DNA from: Cephalotus follicularis
Lineage: Eukaryota; Streptophyta; Magnoliopsida; Oxalidales; Cephalotaceae
Length of the DNA stretch: 64,000 bases
Assembly (NCBI GenBank): GCA_001972305.1
Contig: BDDD01002936.1
Coordinates: forward strand, 89,678 to 153,677
Reading direction: 5' to 3'
The position numbers and the translations under genes were made by a program. Shown in pieces: positions 24,267 to 36,159 of the stretch (within the stretch, counting starts at the first letter, position 1; each line of letters starts with the position of its first letter). Under the pieces are notes generated by a model, which worked only from the letters and a program-made list of their open reading frames with translations, ran no database searches and had not been told where the DNA came from.

Positions 24267-26127
24267 GTGGTAGGACTAAATCAGCCGTGCTCATACTTTT
24301 ATCTTCTTGTGGGACAACATTCGAGATGGATAGATCATGGGATCATGTTCCAAAGGCAAGGAGCCTTACAACATAAAAGGGTAATGCACAAGGAGTGCTT
24401 AGGGATGCCATTAATGAAAGGATCACAAGGAAAATGCTTGCTGTGGGAAGCAAGGCATTAAAAAGGAAAACTGTAATTGTTCTTTAAATCCACAGGCAGA
24501 GGTACCTCGGTGTAAGATACTTTTACTTTTTCTTTCTGGCTTACAATGTAAGTTGAACTTGAGTAAGGAACTCAGGTTATGACACTAACATTGATATCTC
24601 TATGCAAGAGGCTAAGAGAAGCTAGGCAGCAAGGAGCTATTGAAGCTGTGGATATATGCCAATGTGTTGAATCAGGAGATTCACACCGTTGGATAGGCAT
24701 AATGAATTGTATATTATTGCAAGTGGATATAAACTTTAAAAGGATCTAAGTTTTAGCCATTTCATTAACAATTCAATAAGGAACAATTAATAAAAGATTA
24801 GGAGAGATAATGAGACTTTCTCTCTATATGGACATCTTTTGGAAAAACCATATGGGAATGGTATATCAATAAGGAGCATATGGACTTTGTGGAAAAGGTC
24901 CAATCCACAATATCTTTTATACATCTTCCTATCTCCTTATGGGTTATGCATTGCACAGGGCAATACATATCCAAATCTAGATTCTTTAAAATCCGTCCCC
25001 TCCGGTATCATGAGGATAACATATGATCAATGAGATCATACATGGAGGAAACCCAGCCTAAACCAAGAGGGTTAAAGGCTGTCCAGCTTGTATTAGAAGG
25101 GTGAAGACCTTCTAAGCTGGATGCATGAATGGATCATTGCCAGTTTATGGGATATGTTAAGCTGAGATTAGGATACCATTTCACTATCCTAGCGAACAAA
25201 AGTTTTTTGTTATGCGTATCCCAGCAAACAGAAGTTTTGTGTCGCGGACTGCATATTCCCAATGAGGGAATACCTATTCACATGAAACAGTGGGAGCAAG
25301 GTGTAACTAAGGAAGTTACTGCTGGGTGAAAAACCATAGGACGATAAGGAATTGGAGGTTGAATCCTCTCAAGACATTATTTGCGAAGGGATCCCAAATC
25401 TGAGCTGAAATCTCAGTAAGGCAATCCTCTAGGGAGGATAATAGGCAATGTTTTTGACAATGGCTTGAGAGATAGGGTTTCTCGATGATGGCACTGACAA
25501 AACTAATGTCATCGAGGGATGACAAGCCTATCAGCTACAAGGACCAGTGAAGGACACTGATTCCAGGGCATGATATGGATCCATGATACCCAAAATGGAT
25601 ACCATATACGCCCACCAGGTGTGGAACTTGGTAAATGCTCCTAAGGGTGGTTACCCATTTGTTGCATATATATCTTCAAGGAGGAGATAGGCGTAAATGG
25701 CAAAGGTTGAAACCTTTAAAGCGCCGTTAGCAAAGAAAGGGTATAGAATGAAACGAGAGGTTGACTATATTTTCTAGAAAATCGCATATGTTTAAGTCCA
25801 TTTGGATATTGCAAGCTATAAAGGTCTATGGTTGACTTTAAGCTAGCATCCCATAGCTGAAACATCTTTTGGTATAGATGTGCCTTATGTCTACCAGATA
25901 TAGGATGACCCAGAAATCACTGTCTTGGTTAAAGTACATAAATATGGTGCAGTTCAAGTAAGTACAATAAACCAAGAATTTCTCTATCAAGGATTTGGGA
26001 GAGGCTTTCTACGTTTTAGAGAATGAAGATCTAAAAAGTAGATCGAGTAGATTGCTTGGGCTTTCCCAAATCCATTAGACCAGCAAGGAGCTGATATGGT
26101 ATGGCGAAAAGGATTCAATTCAGATGG
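24267..26127 (+). pseudogene. Element N gag-pol remains up to element H (fossil)
   Basis: Copia signatures survive only as traces: a zinc-knuckle-like GKCLLWEARH near 24430, and the RT entry block resembling HQVWNLVNAPKGG near 25610 (matching P at 40682-41037 and K near 46940), followed by ETFKAPLAKKGYRM-like text near 25710. Many breaks. Confidence 0.65.
26123..26127. repeat. Left target-site duplication of element H (GATGG)
   Basis: GATGG directly precedes the TGTCAC start of H and recurs at 35335-35339 after its last base. Confidence 0.92.
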
Positions 26128-26689
26128 TGTCACTCCCCAAACCAAGGGATCGGCCCCGCGACCCGACATGTGGCAATCCGTACATTCCATCATTATCATC
26201 AACCATAAAAATTTAAAACATGATAATCATAAATATAAACCTTTTATTTAATGTGTGGATATACAGACATAGTTAAATACAAAAGAAATACTCTGCTACA
26301 AACTAGCATGTTATACAAGTAAATACATAATCATTCCTTGTAAATCTATCCATTAAAGCGCACTGCCGAGGAGGAGGAACTTAAAATATTCTTATCCTTG
26401 ATGCTGCTGTGTTGTGCCACCACTACCTATTCTTGTACCTGGCCCATTCAAAGAATAGGTCAGCAACCTAGGGGGTTGTGTAGGTTACCACATGCACGGC
26501 ACATACCAGAGGAACAACAATAAAAAGCAGAGGAGAAAACAATGCATGCATACCATAAATACAGACCACAAACATCATATAAAAGTCATAAACCTTTACC
26601 CTCAGACTACTATACTCAAGCCATATATATCACTCACATCACAGTGGAGTTGGTTTGGTCATCCTATGATCTGGTCAGTATATTAGGTT

Positions 26690-26960
26690 CACCTTTAGGC
26701 TCATCTGCCCGCGGAATTCTCCTCCAGGTTCACCTGCCGAGAAGAATTCGCCCTTTGCTCACCTGCTCTAGCGGTTCACCCTTTGGATCACCAGCTCTGG
26801 CGGAATTCACCCTTAGGTTCACCGTTAAGCGGATTCGCCTGAGGATCACCTGCCTAGCGGAATTCACCCCTTACTTTCACCTGCCCGGCAGAATTCTCCC
26901 TATTTGGGCTCACCTGCCTGGAACAATCTCTATGTGGATTCGCTCTTTAAGCTCACCTAC
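26690..26960. repeat. Imperfect array of GGTTCACCTGCC / GCGGAATTC units (element H left LTR)
   Basis: Roughly 25-33 bp units alternate TTCACCTGCC-like and CGGAATTC-like blocks, about eight to nine times. A matching array lies at 33745-33990 in the other LTR. Confidence 0.8.
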
Positions 26961-27124
26961 TATTGGACGTCTCACTAATCCTCTTTATGTGTCCTTTGGC
27001 ATAGGAAGAACTCTGCTCTACTCGAATGCTTAGTCTGGCTTGGCGCTCCACCTTACTCTTCATTCTTATACTTGGTCTAGCAGTTCGTGGTACGTACCCC
27101 GACCACCAACCTCAGGGTCCTTGG

Positions 27125-27365
27125 ACGCTTGCCCTAGGATGACATGCCTTGGGATGACATGCCTTGGGACGAAATGCCCTGGGATGACATACCTTGGAAC
27201 GCATGCCATGGCACGACATGCCCTGGGCCGGCATGCACTGGGACGCATGCCATGGGACGACATGCCCTGGGATGCTTGCCATGAGACGACATGCCCTAGG
27301 ATGCATGCCCTGGGATGACATGCCCTAGGATGCATGCCCTGGGACGACATGCCCTAGGACGCATT
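27125..27365. repeat. 15-bp minisatellite in the element H left LTR
   Basis: About 16 units of CTGGGACGACATGCC with variants (TTGGGATGACATGCC, CTGGGATGCTTGCCA). It makes open frames on both strands (27040-27350) that encode no real protein. The counterpart is at 34200-34395. Confidence 0.9.
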
Positions 27366-28311
27366 CCATGGTATGACATGCAGAGGAAACCATTTTGGGA
27401 TCCTCGAATACATGGCAGAGGGACCATGTTGGGATCCTCGGCACCTGGGGAGAATTGGCTCCTCGACATATGCTCCTCGGGAAATTTTCCACTTCTCTAA
27501 GTGCTTTCCAAGCACTGAGGGATTCCTCATAATGCTTCCAAGGGAAAAAGTAGAATCCTAATCTAACAAGCACAAACAATCACAAGAACAACCCACAGCA
27601 ACACATACATTCAAGAAATCAACCAAAGCAACCAACACCGCACACACAGATGCTGGTAGGCGGTCAAACATGAAGCAACCTACCTAGAAAGTGGTTGAAA
27701 ATGGAGATCGCCTACTTCCTTCTTGAGTCTTGGACTTCCTTCTAGTTGAGAACTGCTACACACTTTAACTTGCCAACATCCTTCAATCTTGCACAATTCC
27801 TTCTTCCTTGCACAGCTCTTTTGCTCCCAGGGAATGGGTATTTATATAGAGATTGATGCAGAGGACATGAGGCTTCCTCTAACAGTACCCAACTTGTCCT
27901 TATCTCCCATTTCCACCAGGATCTGACCCAATTTCCCACTTTTCTCACTTCTCTCGATATCTCTAGAACAATGGTGTGTAGCTAAAGGCCAAAAGTGTCT
28001 CCCATGCTCCATTCTCCTTTTATACACATTTGAGGAAGAGTCTAGAATTTCCTAGACAAACCAACGGGTGCAGGCCATATTCAAGGCTTTGGCCAACCTT
28101 CTCCCTTGGGCCAACTTACACTTTCCTCATAAAAGCCCAAAAGCCACCTACCATATTTAAATTCGGCGCAAAGAAAAGAATAACTCTCTTTAGCCCAAAA
28201 ATCATAATTTATATTCCATTATGGTCCAATAAAATACTTCATAATATCCTGGCCCAACCCAATCGGAAAGAAAAGAATTCCACAGTCCGATAATATTTAG
28301 GGCTCTTACAT

Positions 28312-28322
28312 CCTCCCCTCCT
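28312..28322 (-). promoter_or_regulatory. Element H polypurine tract
   Basis: The minus strand has GGAGGGGAGGA next to the LTR end at 28310. Confidence 0.78.
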
Positions 28323-28479
28323 GACAGAAATCTCGTCCCGAGATTTCCTACGATGGAAACAAATGAGGGTACTTAGCATGCATATCATGTTCTCTTTCCC
28401 AAGTAGCTTATTCCAATCCATGTTATTGCTATAAAACTTTCACTAACAAAATGGTTTTGCTCCTTAGCTGCTTAACTCG

Positions 28480-29541
28480 TCAGTCGAGAATCTGGATAGG
28501 TATCGCCTCGAAACTCAGGTCTGGTCTCAACTCCAAAGGCACCCATTACAGTACATGAGAACGGTCGGGATGGTACTTTCACAACATTGAAACATGAAAC
28601 ACATCGTGCACATCCGCCAGGCTGGGTGGTAAGGCAAGTCGATAAGCAACATCACCAACTCTCTCAAGGATCGCAAAAGGTCCTATAAATGGAGGGGCTA
28701 ATTTCCCTTTCTTGCAGAACCTCATAACTCCTTTAGTCGGAGAGACTTTAAGGAATGCATGATCACCCACAGCGAACTCCAATTCTCGCCTGCAGTGGTC
28801 TGTATAACTTTTCTGTCTACTTTGGGCTGTAAGGAGTCTTTCCCTGATAACCTTTGCCTTCGCAGTTGTGTCTTACACAAGCTTAGGTCCCACAAGACTC
28901 TGTTTACCCACTTCAAACCAACAAATCGGTGTTCAGAATTTTCGTCCATAGAGAGCCTCGAACGGTGCCATTCCAATACTGGCATGAAAACTGTTGTTGT
29001 ACAAGAACTCCACCAACGGTATATGGTCTTCCCGGCTACCTCCCTAATCCAAAATACAAGCTCGTAGCATGTCTTTCAGAGTCTGAATGGTCCTCTCAGA
29101 CTGTCCATCAGTCTGGGGATGAAAAGTCATGCTAAAATTAAGCTGAGTACAAAAGGCTTCTTATAGTTTCTTCCAGAATCACGATGTAAAACGGCGGTCT
29201 CTATCAGACACCACACTGATTGGTACTCCATGGAGCCTCACAATTTCAACAATAGAGAGATTTTCTAGCCGTGTGAGAGAACAATTCATCTTAATCGCAA
29301 GAAAATGGGCTGATTTAGTGAAGCGATCAATAATCACCCATATAGCATCACGGCTAATTCTCGTTCTGGGCAATCCTAATACAAAATCCATAGTAATGTG
29401 TTCCCATTTCCACTGTGCCACAGGCAACGGTTGCAATAATCCAGCTGGTTTTTGATGTTCTGCTTGAACCTGTTGACATGTCAAACAGGAAGAAACATAC
29501 TCAGCTATCTGCTTCTTCATATTGTTCCACCAATAGCTCAA
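28480..29541 (-). pseudogene. Element H integrase and chromodomain-like tail (fossil)
   Basis: The integrase zinc and core text is at 29179-29541 (YWWNNMKKQIAEYVSSCLTC, IIDRFTKSAHFLAIKM, VPISVVSDRDRRFTS). The C-terminal block is at 28579-28782 ([50 protein letters not shown]). A weak chromodomain-like remnant lies toward 28400-28480. Several breaks. Confidence 0.88.
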
Positions 29542-29654
29542 CTTTAGATCTCAGTACATCTTGGTACTCCCCGGATGTACGGAGAAACTAGAACGATGCG
29601 TTTTGACAACAGTTCATCCTTCAGCTCTTTGTCATTAGGAACACATATTCTGCC

Positions 29655-31262
29655 CTAGTATTGGATCAATCCATCACCTTGTAAAAAGAAATCCGGTTTC
29701 AATCCTCCATGCTCGATCAAAGCTATCTTAAGCAAATCTCCATCGTTACTTTTAGCTTCACGGATCTGGTCCATTAACCATGGATGGGTCTGAATATGAG
29801 CAATGGTTAGGCAAGCCAATTGATGACTGAGGGCATCTGCAACAACATTAGCTATGCCTGGATGGTACTGTATCTCACAGTTATAATCATTGAGCAACTC
29901 CATCCATCTGCGTTATCTCATATCCAAGTCCTTCTGTGAGAACAAATACTTTAGGATTTTGTGATCGGTGTACACCTCGAACTTCGCATCATATAAATAA
30001 TGCCTCCATTTTCGTAGAGCGAATACTATCGCTGCTAACTCAAGATCATGGGTTGGATAGTTCTCCTCATGGGGCTTTAACTTCCTTGAGGCGTATGTGA
30101 TCACCCTTCCATTTTGCATGAGGACACATCCAAGGCCACTACCTAAAGGGTCACTATATACCACAAAACGTCCACTGCCCTCTGGTAAGGCTAGGACTGG
30201 CGCAGTAGTCAGACGATGCTTTAATTCTTGGAAACTTCGTTTAGAAGCATCATCCTAAATAAAGGCAACATTCTTCTACATCAATCAAGTTAGAGGTGTA
30301 GCTATCTTTGAAAACTCTTCCATGAATTGACGGTAGCATCCTGCCAAGCCGAGAAAGCTTTGGACTTCCGTCACATTCATTGGTCGCTTCCAGCACTTCA
30401 CTGCCTCGATCTTTATAGGATCCACTGACATTCCTACACTAGTTATAACATGACTAAGGAATGTTACCTCTGATAACAAGAATTCACACTTGCTAAACTT
30501 GGTATACAGTTGGTGGTCTCTGAGAGTTCGCAATGCCAAGTGCAAATGTTCTCCATGTTCTTCCATGGACTTAGAATAAATCAGGATATCATCAATAAAC
30601 ACCACTATAAACTTATCAAGATATGGACTAAATATCTTGTTCATCAAGCTCATAAATTCCGCAGGGGCATAAGTCACCCCAAAAGGCATTACAACAAATT
30701 TGTGGTGTCCATATCGTGATCTGAAAGCAGTCGTTGGAATGTCTTATGCTCTAACTCTGAGCTGGTGATATCCTGATCTCAGATCCACTTTAGAAAACAC
30801 TAAAGATCCCTCCAACTGATCAAATAGATCATTGATGTGCGGCAGTGGATACCTATTTTTGACCGTCACTTTATTCAGCTGCCGATAATCGATGCACTTT
30901 CTTAGGGATCCATCCTTCTTCTTAACGAACAAGACCGGTGCTCCCCACGGGGATACACTGGGTTTGATGAAACCTTTATCCAACAACTCCTGCAGTTGTA
31001 CCTTTAATTCCTTTAACTCAGGAGGGGCCATTCGATAAGGAGCTGTCGATATGGGAGCTGTTCCTAGCAGAAGATCTATTGCAAATTCCACATCTCTCTC
31101 ATAAGGTAAGGATGTAAACTCCTCCAGAAACACATCCGGGTATTCACAAACCACAGGAACATCCTCCAACTTCGGTATCCATCTGCTGTCATCCGTAACA
31201 TGTGCCAAGTAAGCAACACAACCTTGTATCAAGAGTCTATCATCCTGGATAGAAGATATCAT
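29655..31262 (-). pseudogene. Element H reverse transcriptase and RNase H (fossil)
   Basis: The RT entry block [17 protein letters not shown]...[14 protein letters not shown] is followed by [20 protein letters not shown] and [11 protein letters not shown] at 30744-31262. The active-site block with FIDDILIYS lies at 30285-30689. RNase H follows at 29655-30164 ([50 protein letters not shown]). Typical gypsy order; several breaks. Confidence 0.9.
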
Positions 31263-31295
31263 GGGAACTAGCTAATGCTCTATCGTCCATCTGAA

Positions 31296-31724
31296 TTAGA
31301 ACGGAGACTGTCCTGGAAAATGGAAGGTTACAACCTTCCTGTTACAGTCCACATTTGCATAATGTACAAACCGCCAATCCTTACCAAGAATCATGTCTAG
31401 ATCACCCATCGGCAGCACTATAAGGTCTGCCAATAGAAAATGTCCAAAAATATCGATAGCACAAGATCTACACACCCACCGGGAGGTAATCGACTCTCCT
31501 ACCGATGTGCTAACCTCTATCACAAAAGGTAAAGGCTCATGCTCCACATTCATACGATTTATAAAATGAGAGGCAACATATGAATGGGATGAGCCTCGAT
31601 CAATCAAAGTCCATGCCAAAAGCTGAGATATATAAACCATACCTCCAATCACTAAGGGTGATGCAGCTGTAGCTCGCTGGTCCATAGCATGTACTCTTAC
31701 TTGTACCATAGACGTCGTCCCCAT
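31296..31724 (-). pseudogene. Element H retropepsin-like protease (fossil)
   Basis: A 142-residue frame has the block LLAWTLIDRGSSHSYVASHF, matching the aspartic protease neighbourhood of plant gypsy elements, and ends near DMILGKDWRFVHYANVDCNR. It sits between gag and RT, as expected. Non-functional fossil. Confidence 0.82.
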
Positions 31725-33094
31725 CGGCTGTTTGCCACGGTCTCCTCATGAATTTGTGCTAGGGTGGCCTTACTGGAAAGTTCCTGGTGATCGGTACGAA
31801 CCTTGTCCCATTTGACCTCCTGTATCAGACTGATTCTGAGGACATTCAGCAGCTATGTGGTCTAGAGCTCCACAACTCAAACACCTACCATTCTTCCACC
31901 AACAGTCATCTGAAACATGGTTGGTACGTCCACAATGTACACAGGGTTCAATAGACTCTTGTTCATTATCGACAGGTCTAGAAGAACCTCCTTACGAAGC
32001 CATCCTTCGTTGTCGCCTTCATCTTGAGTCACGACCCAGTCTTATTTATTGAGAACCACGAGATTGCCTTCCCAACCTCGAAGGTCCTGCTGGGCTACCA
32101 ACACTGCTGGGAGATTCACCCTGCCTTGGACTGCTGTGATATCCGGACCTGTGGGATTTATTGCTGCTTCCAGAACTTCTTCCCGACTAATCGCCAGAAG
32201 GAGCAGGTCTCCGATTGCCTGTCTGAATTTCCAAACTCTGGAATCACTGAGCCAAGGCTTCAACTTCACGTTCCCTGTTAGACAACTCAAAGAAAGATCG
32301 CAAATCCAGGGGCACTAACTTCTCTTAAATATCGGGTTCCTCCAAGGAACTTCTTAGCTTTCCTCGACTCAGTGTTCACCATGTAAGGAGCTATCCTTGA
32401 TAACTCGATGAACTTGGCCTCATATTGGGCCACAGTCATATCTCCCTGTGTAAGGCCTAGGAACTCGGCCTATCTCTTATCAATCTCCACCTCGAGATAG
32501 AATCTGTCATTAAACTCTGTCTTAGAAGCATCCCAAGAATATGTCTCTCCAGAAGACTCAATCATCTTCCACCAATATTCCGCTTCGCTTTGTAACACAT
32601 ACGTTGCAAACGTAACCTTCTGTGAGTCAGAACAATCCATGACACAGAAGATCTTATCCAATTGCATTAACCATCTCTCAACTGATATACCGTCAAGATT
32701 TCCTGTGAAGGCTGGAGGATTTAACTTCAAGAATCCTATCAATGGGTTCTCTCATCGTGAAGGTTGATACACTAATCTTCTTGCAGCTTCAGCCTGCTTG
32801 GCTGGTCTAACAGTTGATGTCTATTCATGTACTTCTATTGCACGCCCAGCTGGTACAACAACAGGTGGTTGTTCATCTTCATCCAGTTGTCATTGCATAA
32901 ATTCATCCATTTGACTTATCATAGCACGCATTCTCCTCATAAATCCTTTTCGTTCCTCTCTAGCAGGAGTAGCAGGTTCTACTTCTTGAGGTATATTTGC
33001 TTCTCCTTGCCCTTTGGCATTTCTATTGTACGGGTACGCCTAGATGACAACCCCGACCTCTCTCCTCGTATGCTTCTACTGTGTCGTCCTTCCA
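31725..33094 (-). pseudogene. Element H gag (fossil)
   Basis: Minus-strand gag text begins near 33094. The conserved capsid-like block FLKLNPPAFTGNLDGISVER...LQSEAEYWWKMIESSG is at 32470-32742, followed by a decayed glutamine- and serine-rich stretch. The capsid block aligns with those of elements A and F. Several breaks. Confidence 0.8.
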
Positions 33095-33190
33095 TACTGC
33101 TTCACATAAAAGAACGGGTCAATATACACACATATATCTTAACTCCACTTGCCAAGGGTCCTATCCTGGCATATCCGGAATAGTACGGCT

Positions 33191-33202
33191 CTGATACAAA
33201 AA
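33191..33202 (-). promoter_or_regulatory. Element H primer-binding site
   Basis: The minus strand reads TTTGTATCAGAG just before the 5' LTR at 33205, a decayed initiator tRNA-Met primer. Confidence 0.75.
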
Positions 33203-33204
33203 CT

Positions 33205-35334
33205 TGTCACGCCTCGAACCTACGTGGCAATCCGTACATTCCATGATTATCATCAACCATAAAAATTTAAAACTTAATAATCATAAATCTAAATCTTTTA
33301 TTTAATGTGTGGATATACAGACCCAGTTCAATACAAAAGAAATACTCTGCTACAAACCAGCATGTTATACAATTAAATACATAATTAATCTGTGTAAATC
33401 CATCCATTAAAGCGCACTACCGAGGAGGAGGAACATTCAATATTCTTATCCTTGATGCTGCTGTCTTGTGCCACCACTACCTATTCCTGTACCTGGCCCA
33501 TTCAAAGAATGGGTCAGCAACCTTGGGGGTTGTGTAGGTTACCACATGCACGGTACATACCAGAGGAACAACAATAAAAAGCAGAGGAGGAAACAATGCA
33601 TGCATACCATAAATACAGACCACAAACATCATATAAAAGTCATCAACCTTTGTCCTCGGACTACTCTACTCAATCCATACATATCATTCACATCACAGAG
33701 GAGTTGGTCCGGTGGTCATCCTATGGTCTGGTGAGTAGATTAGGTTCACCTTTAGGCTCACCTGCCCGCGGAATTCTCCTCCAGGTTCACCTGCCGAGCA
33801 GAATTCGCCATTTGCTCACCTGCTCTGGCGGATCACCCTTTGGATCACCAGCTCTGGCAGAATTCACCCTTAGGTTCACCATTAAGTGGATTCACTCGAG
33901 GATCACCTGCCTAGCGGAATTCACCCCTTAGGTTCACTTGCCCGGTGGAATTTTCTCTATTTGGGCTCACCTGCCTGGAACAATCTCTATGTGGATTCGC
34001 TCTTTAAGCTCACCTACTATAGGACGTCTCACTAATCCTCTTTACGTGTCCATTGGGAAAGGAAGAACTCTGCTTTGCTCGAACGCTTAGTCCGGCATGG
34101 TGCTCCACAGGCGTTCCACCTTACTCTTCATTCTTATACTTGGTCTAGCAATGCATGGTACGTACCCCGGGCACCAACCTTAGTGACCTTGGACACTTGC
34201 CCTGGGACGACATGCCTTGGGACGACATGCCCTGGGACACATTCCATGGGACGACATGCCCTGGGACGCATTCCATGGGATGACATGCCCTAGGACGACA
34301 TGCCATGGGACACATGCAATGGGACGACATGCCCTGGAACGCATGCCCTGGGACAACATGCCCTGGGAAGACATGCCCTGGGATGACATGGTAGAGGAAA
34401 CCATTTTGGGATCCTCGAATACATGGCAGAGGGAGACATGTTGGGATCCTCAGCTCCTGGGGAGAATTGGCTCCTCGGCATATGCTCCTCGGGCATTTTT
34501 CCTCTTCTCTAAGTGCTTTCCAAGCACTGAGGCATTCCTCATAATGGTTCCAAGGTAAAAATTAGAATCCTAATCTAACAAGCACAAACAATCACAAGAA
34601 CAACACACAGTAACACATACATTCAAGAAATCAACCAAAGCAACCAACATCACACACAAACACATGCTAGTAGGCGCTTGAACATGAAGCAACCTACCCA
34701 GAAAGTGGTTGAAAACGGAGATTTCCTACTTCCTTCTTGCGTCCTGGACTTCCTTCTAGCTGAGAGCTGCTACACACTTTAGCTTGCCAACATCCTTCAA
34801 TCTTGCACAATTCCTTCCTTGCACAACTCCTTTGCTCACAGGGAATGGGTATTTACATAGAGATGGATGCAGAGGACATGGGGCTTCCTCTAACAGTACC
34901 CAAGTTGTCCTTATCTCCCATTTCCGCCATCATCTTACCCCATTTCCCACTTTTCTCACTTCTGTCGATATCTCTAGAATAATGGTGTGTAGCTAAAAGC
35001 CAAAAGTGTCTCCTAGGCTCCATTCTCCTTTTATACACATGTGAGGAAGAGTCTACAATTTCCTAGACAAACCAATGGGTGCAGGTCATATTCAAGTCTT
35101 GGGCCAACGTTCTCCCTTGGGCCAACTTACACTTTCCTCATAAAAGCCCAAAAGCAACCTACCATATTTAAATTCGGCCCAAAGAAAAGAATAACTCTTT
35201 TTAGCCCAGAAATCATAATTTATATTCCATTATGGTCCAATAAAATACTTCATAATATCCTTGCCCGACCCAATTGGAAAGAAAAGAATTCCAAATCCCG
35301 TTAATAATGCTTTATAATATTTAGGGCTCTTACA
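33205..35334 (-). repeat. Element H 5' LTR (right copy)
   Basis: A 2130-bp partner of 26128-28310, starting TGTCACGCCTCG and ending GGGCTCTTACA. It has a clean GGCCCATTC-AAA-GAATGGGTC hairpin near 33495-33515, the GGTTCACC array at 33745-33990 and the minisatellite at 34200-34395. Confidence 0.93.
34200..34395. repeat. 15-bp minisatellite in the element H right LTR
   Basis: About 13 units of the CTGGGACGACATGCC family, with different unit order and number from the left LTR, so the array has rearranged since insertion. Confidence 0.88.
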
Positions 35335-35339
35335 GATGG
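35335..35339. repeat. Right target-site duplication of element H (GATGG)
   Basis: Matches 26123-26127 and marks the return to element N. Confidence 0.92.
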
Positions 35340-36150
35340 CCTACTGCCAATTATCCATGGAAATCTTCTCTCAGAGAGGATGTCTTTGGAGACATTGAGG
35401 AGAGGACACACATGAATAGGAAACCATAAGCATGGGCTGTGGATTCTGTCATGTATGTCATACCTTGTACTAGGCCTGATGTCATATATGCCCGAGAGAG
35501 TGGCTAGTCGATTTTTAGTCCTAATTCTAGTGGTGGCACTGGAAATTGTCAATAGGGATAATGGAAAAACTGAGAAGAGCTCAGTATCCCTACGTGACAT
35601 ATAGAGAATAGAGTGCAAAATTGAAACATAAGAGTTATGGAAACTCTATAGTTTATAAGTGATTTGGATTATAAGAAATTCGTTCAAGGATATTTTTAAT
35701 ATATTGAATGGAGGTGCTATAAGAGATGCAGTAGATTAAGGCAAAGGATGATGAAAAACTCCATGGTGTAATTTAAGTACGTCATGACCTAGTATACCGC
35801 ATTGAAATAGCTATTTTGGAAGCGGAGGTTTAGTGGTTGAAATTCTAGTGGTTCCAACCGGTTGTTAATCCAGCTGTGGTGACTATGACGACGATGGAGG
35901 GTTTTGCACTAACCCAGGAACCGTGGTCTCATTACCGCTCCATCATTTTAAACAACGATGATATCACTTAATCAATCAGATCATATGATCATGGGGATCA
36001 TAATACAGAGAAATGGGATCAAATTGAGAGATTTTCAAAGGTAGCAAACTTACCAGACCCACCGACCAATGCCAACAGCAATTCGGTACTTGAGAGAGTC
36101 ATATATGTACAATATGCTTAGGCTGTAAGGTTCAATGGCCATAAGGCCAA
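35335..36150 (+). pseudogene. Element N pol 3' remains, RNase H side (fossil)
   Basis: A trace resembling AVDSVMYVIPCTRPDVIYA near 35440-35495 matches the segment between RT and RNase H in copia elements. The rest is too decayed to read. It ends at the polypurine tract before 36160. Confidence 0.7.
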
Positions 36151-36159
36151 GTGGGATAT
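36151..36159 (+). promoter_or_regulatory. Element N polypurine tract
   Basis: AAGTGGGATAT directly before TGTTGGAGTTAGG is the typical copia junction of polypurine tract and 3' LTR. Confidence 0.75.

Larger units (their letters stand above)
26128..28310 (-). repeat. Element H 3' LTR (left copy)
   Basis: A 2183-bp LTR, starting TGTCACTCCCC and ending GGGCTCTTACA. It includes a GGCCCATTC/GAATAGGTC hairpin (about 26441-26462), a GGTTCACC-type array (26690-26960) and a 15-bp minisatellite (27125-27365). The reading frames here are repeat artefacts. Confidence 0.93.
26128..35334 (-). mobile_element. Element H: structurally complete but decayed Ty3/gypsy Tekay/Del-type element
   Basis: Both LTRs, primer site, gag, protease, RT, RNase H, integrase, polypurine tract and a 5-bp target duplication are all present over 9.2 kb. 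The LTRs differ by about 8-10% in the parts I aligned, so it is several million years old. The coding region is broken in roughly ten or more places. It sits in the pol remains of element N. Confidence 0.93.

Noticed and set aside
27040-27350. Overlapping frames on both strands rich in Met, Cys, His and Pro (also 34075-34558)
   Set aside because: They are produced by the 15-bp minisatellite of element H, which is open in several frames.
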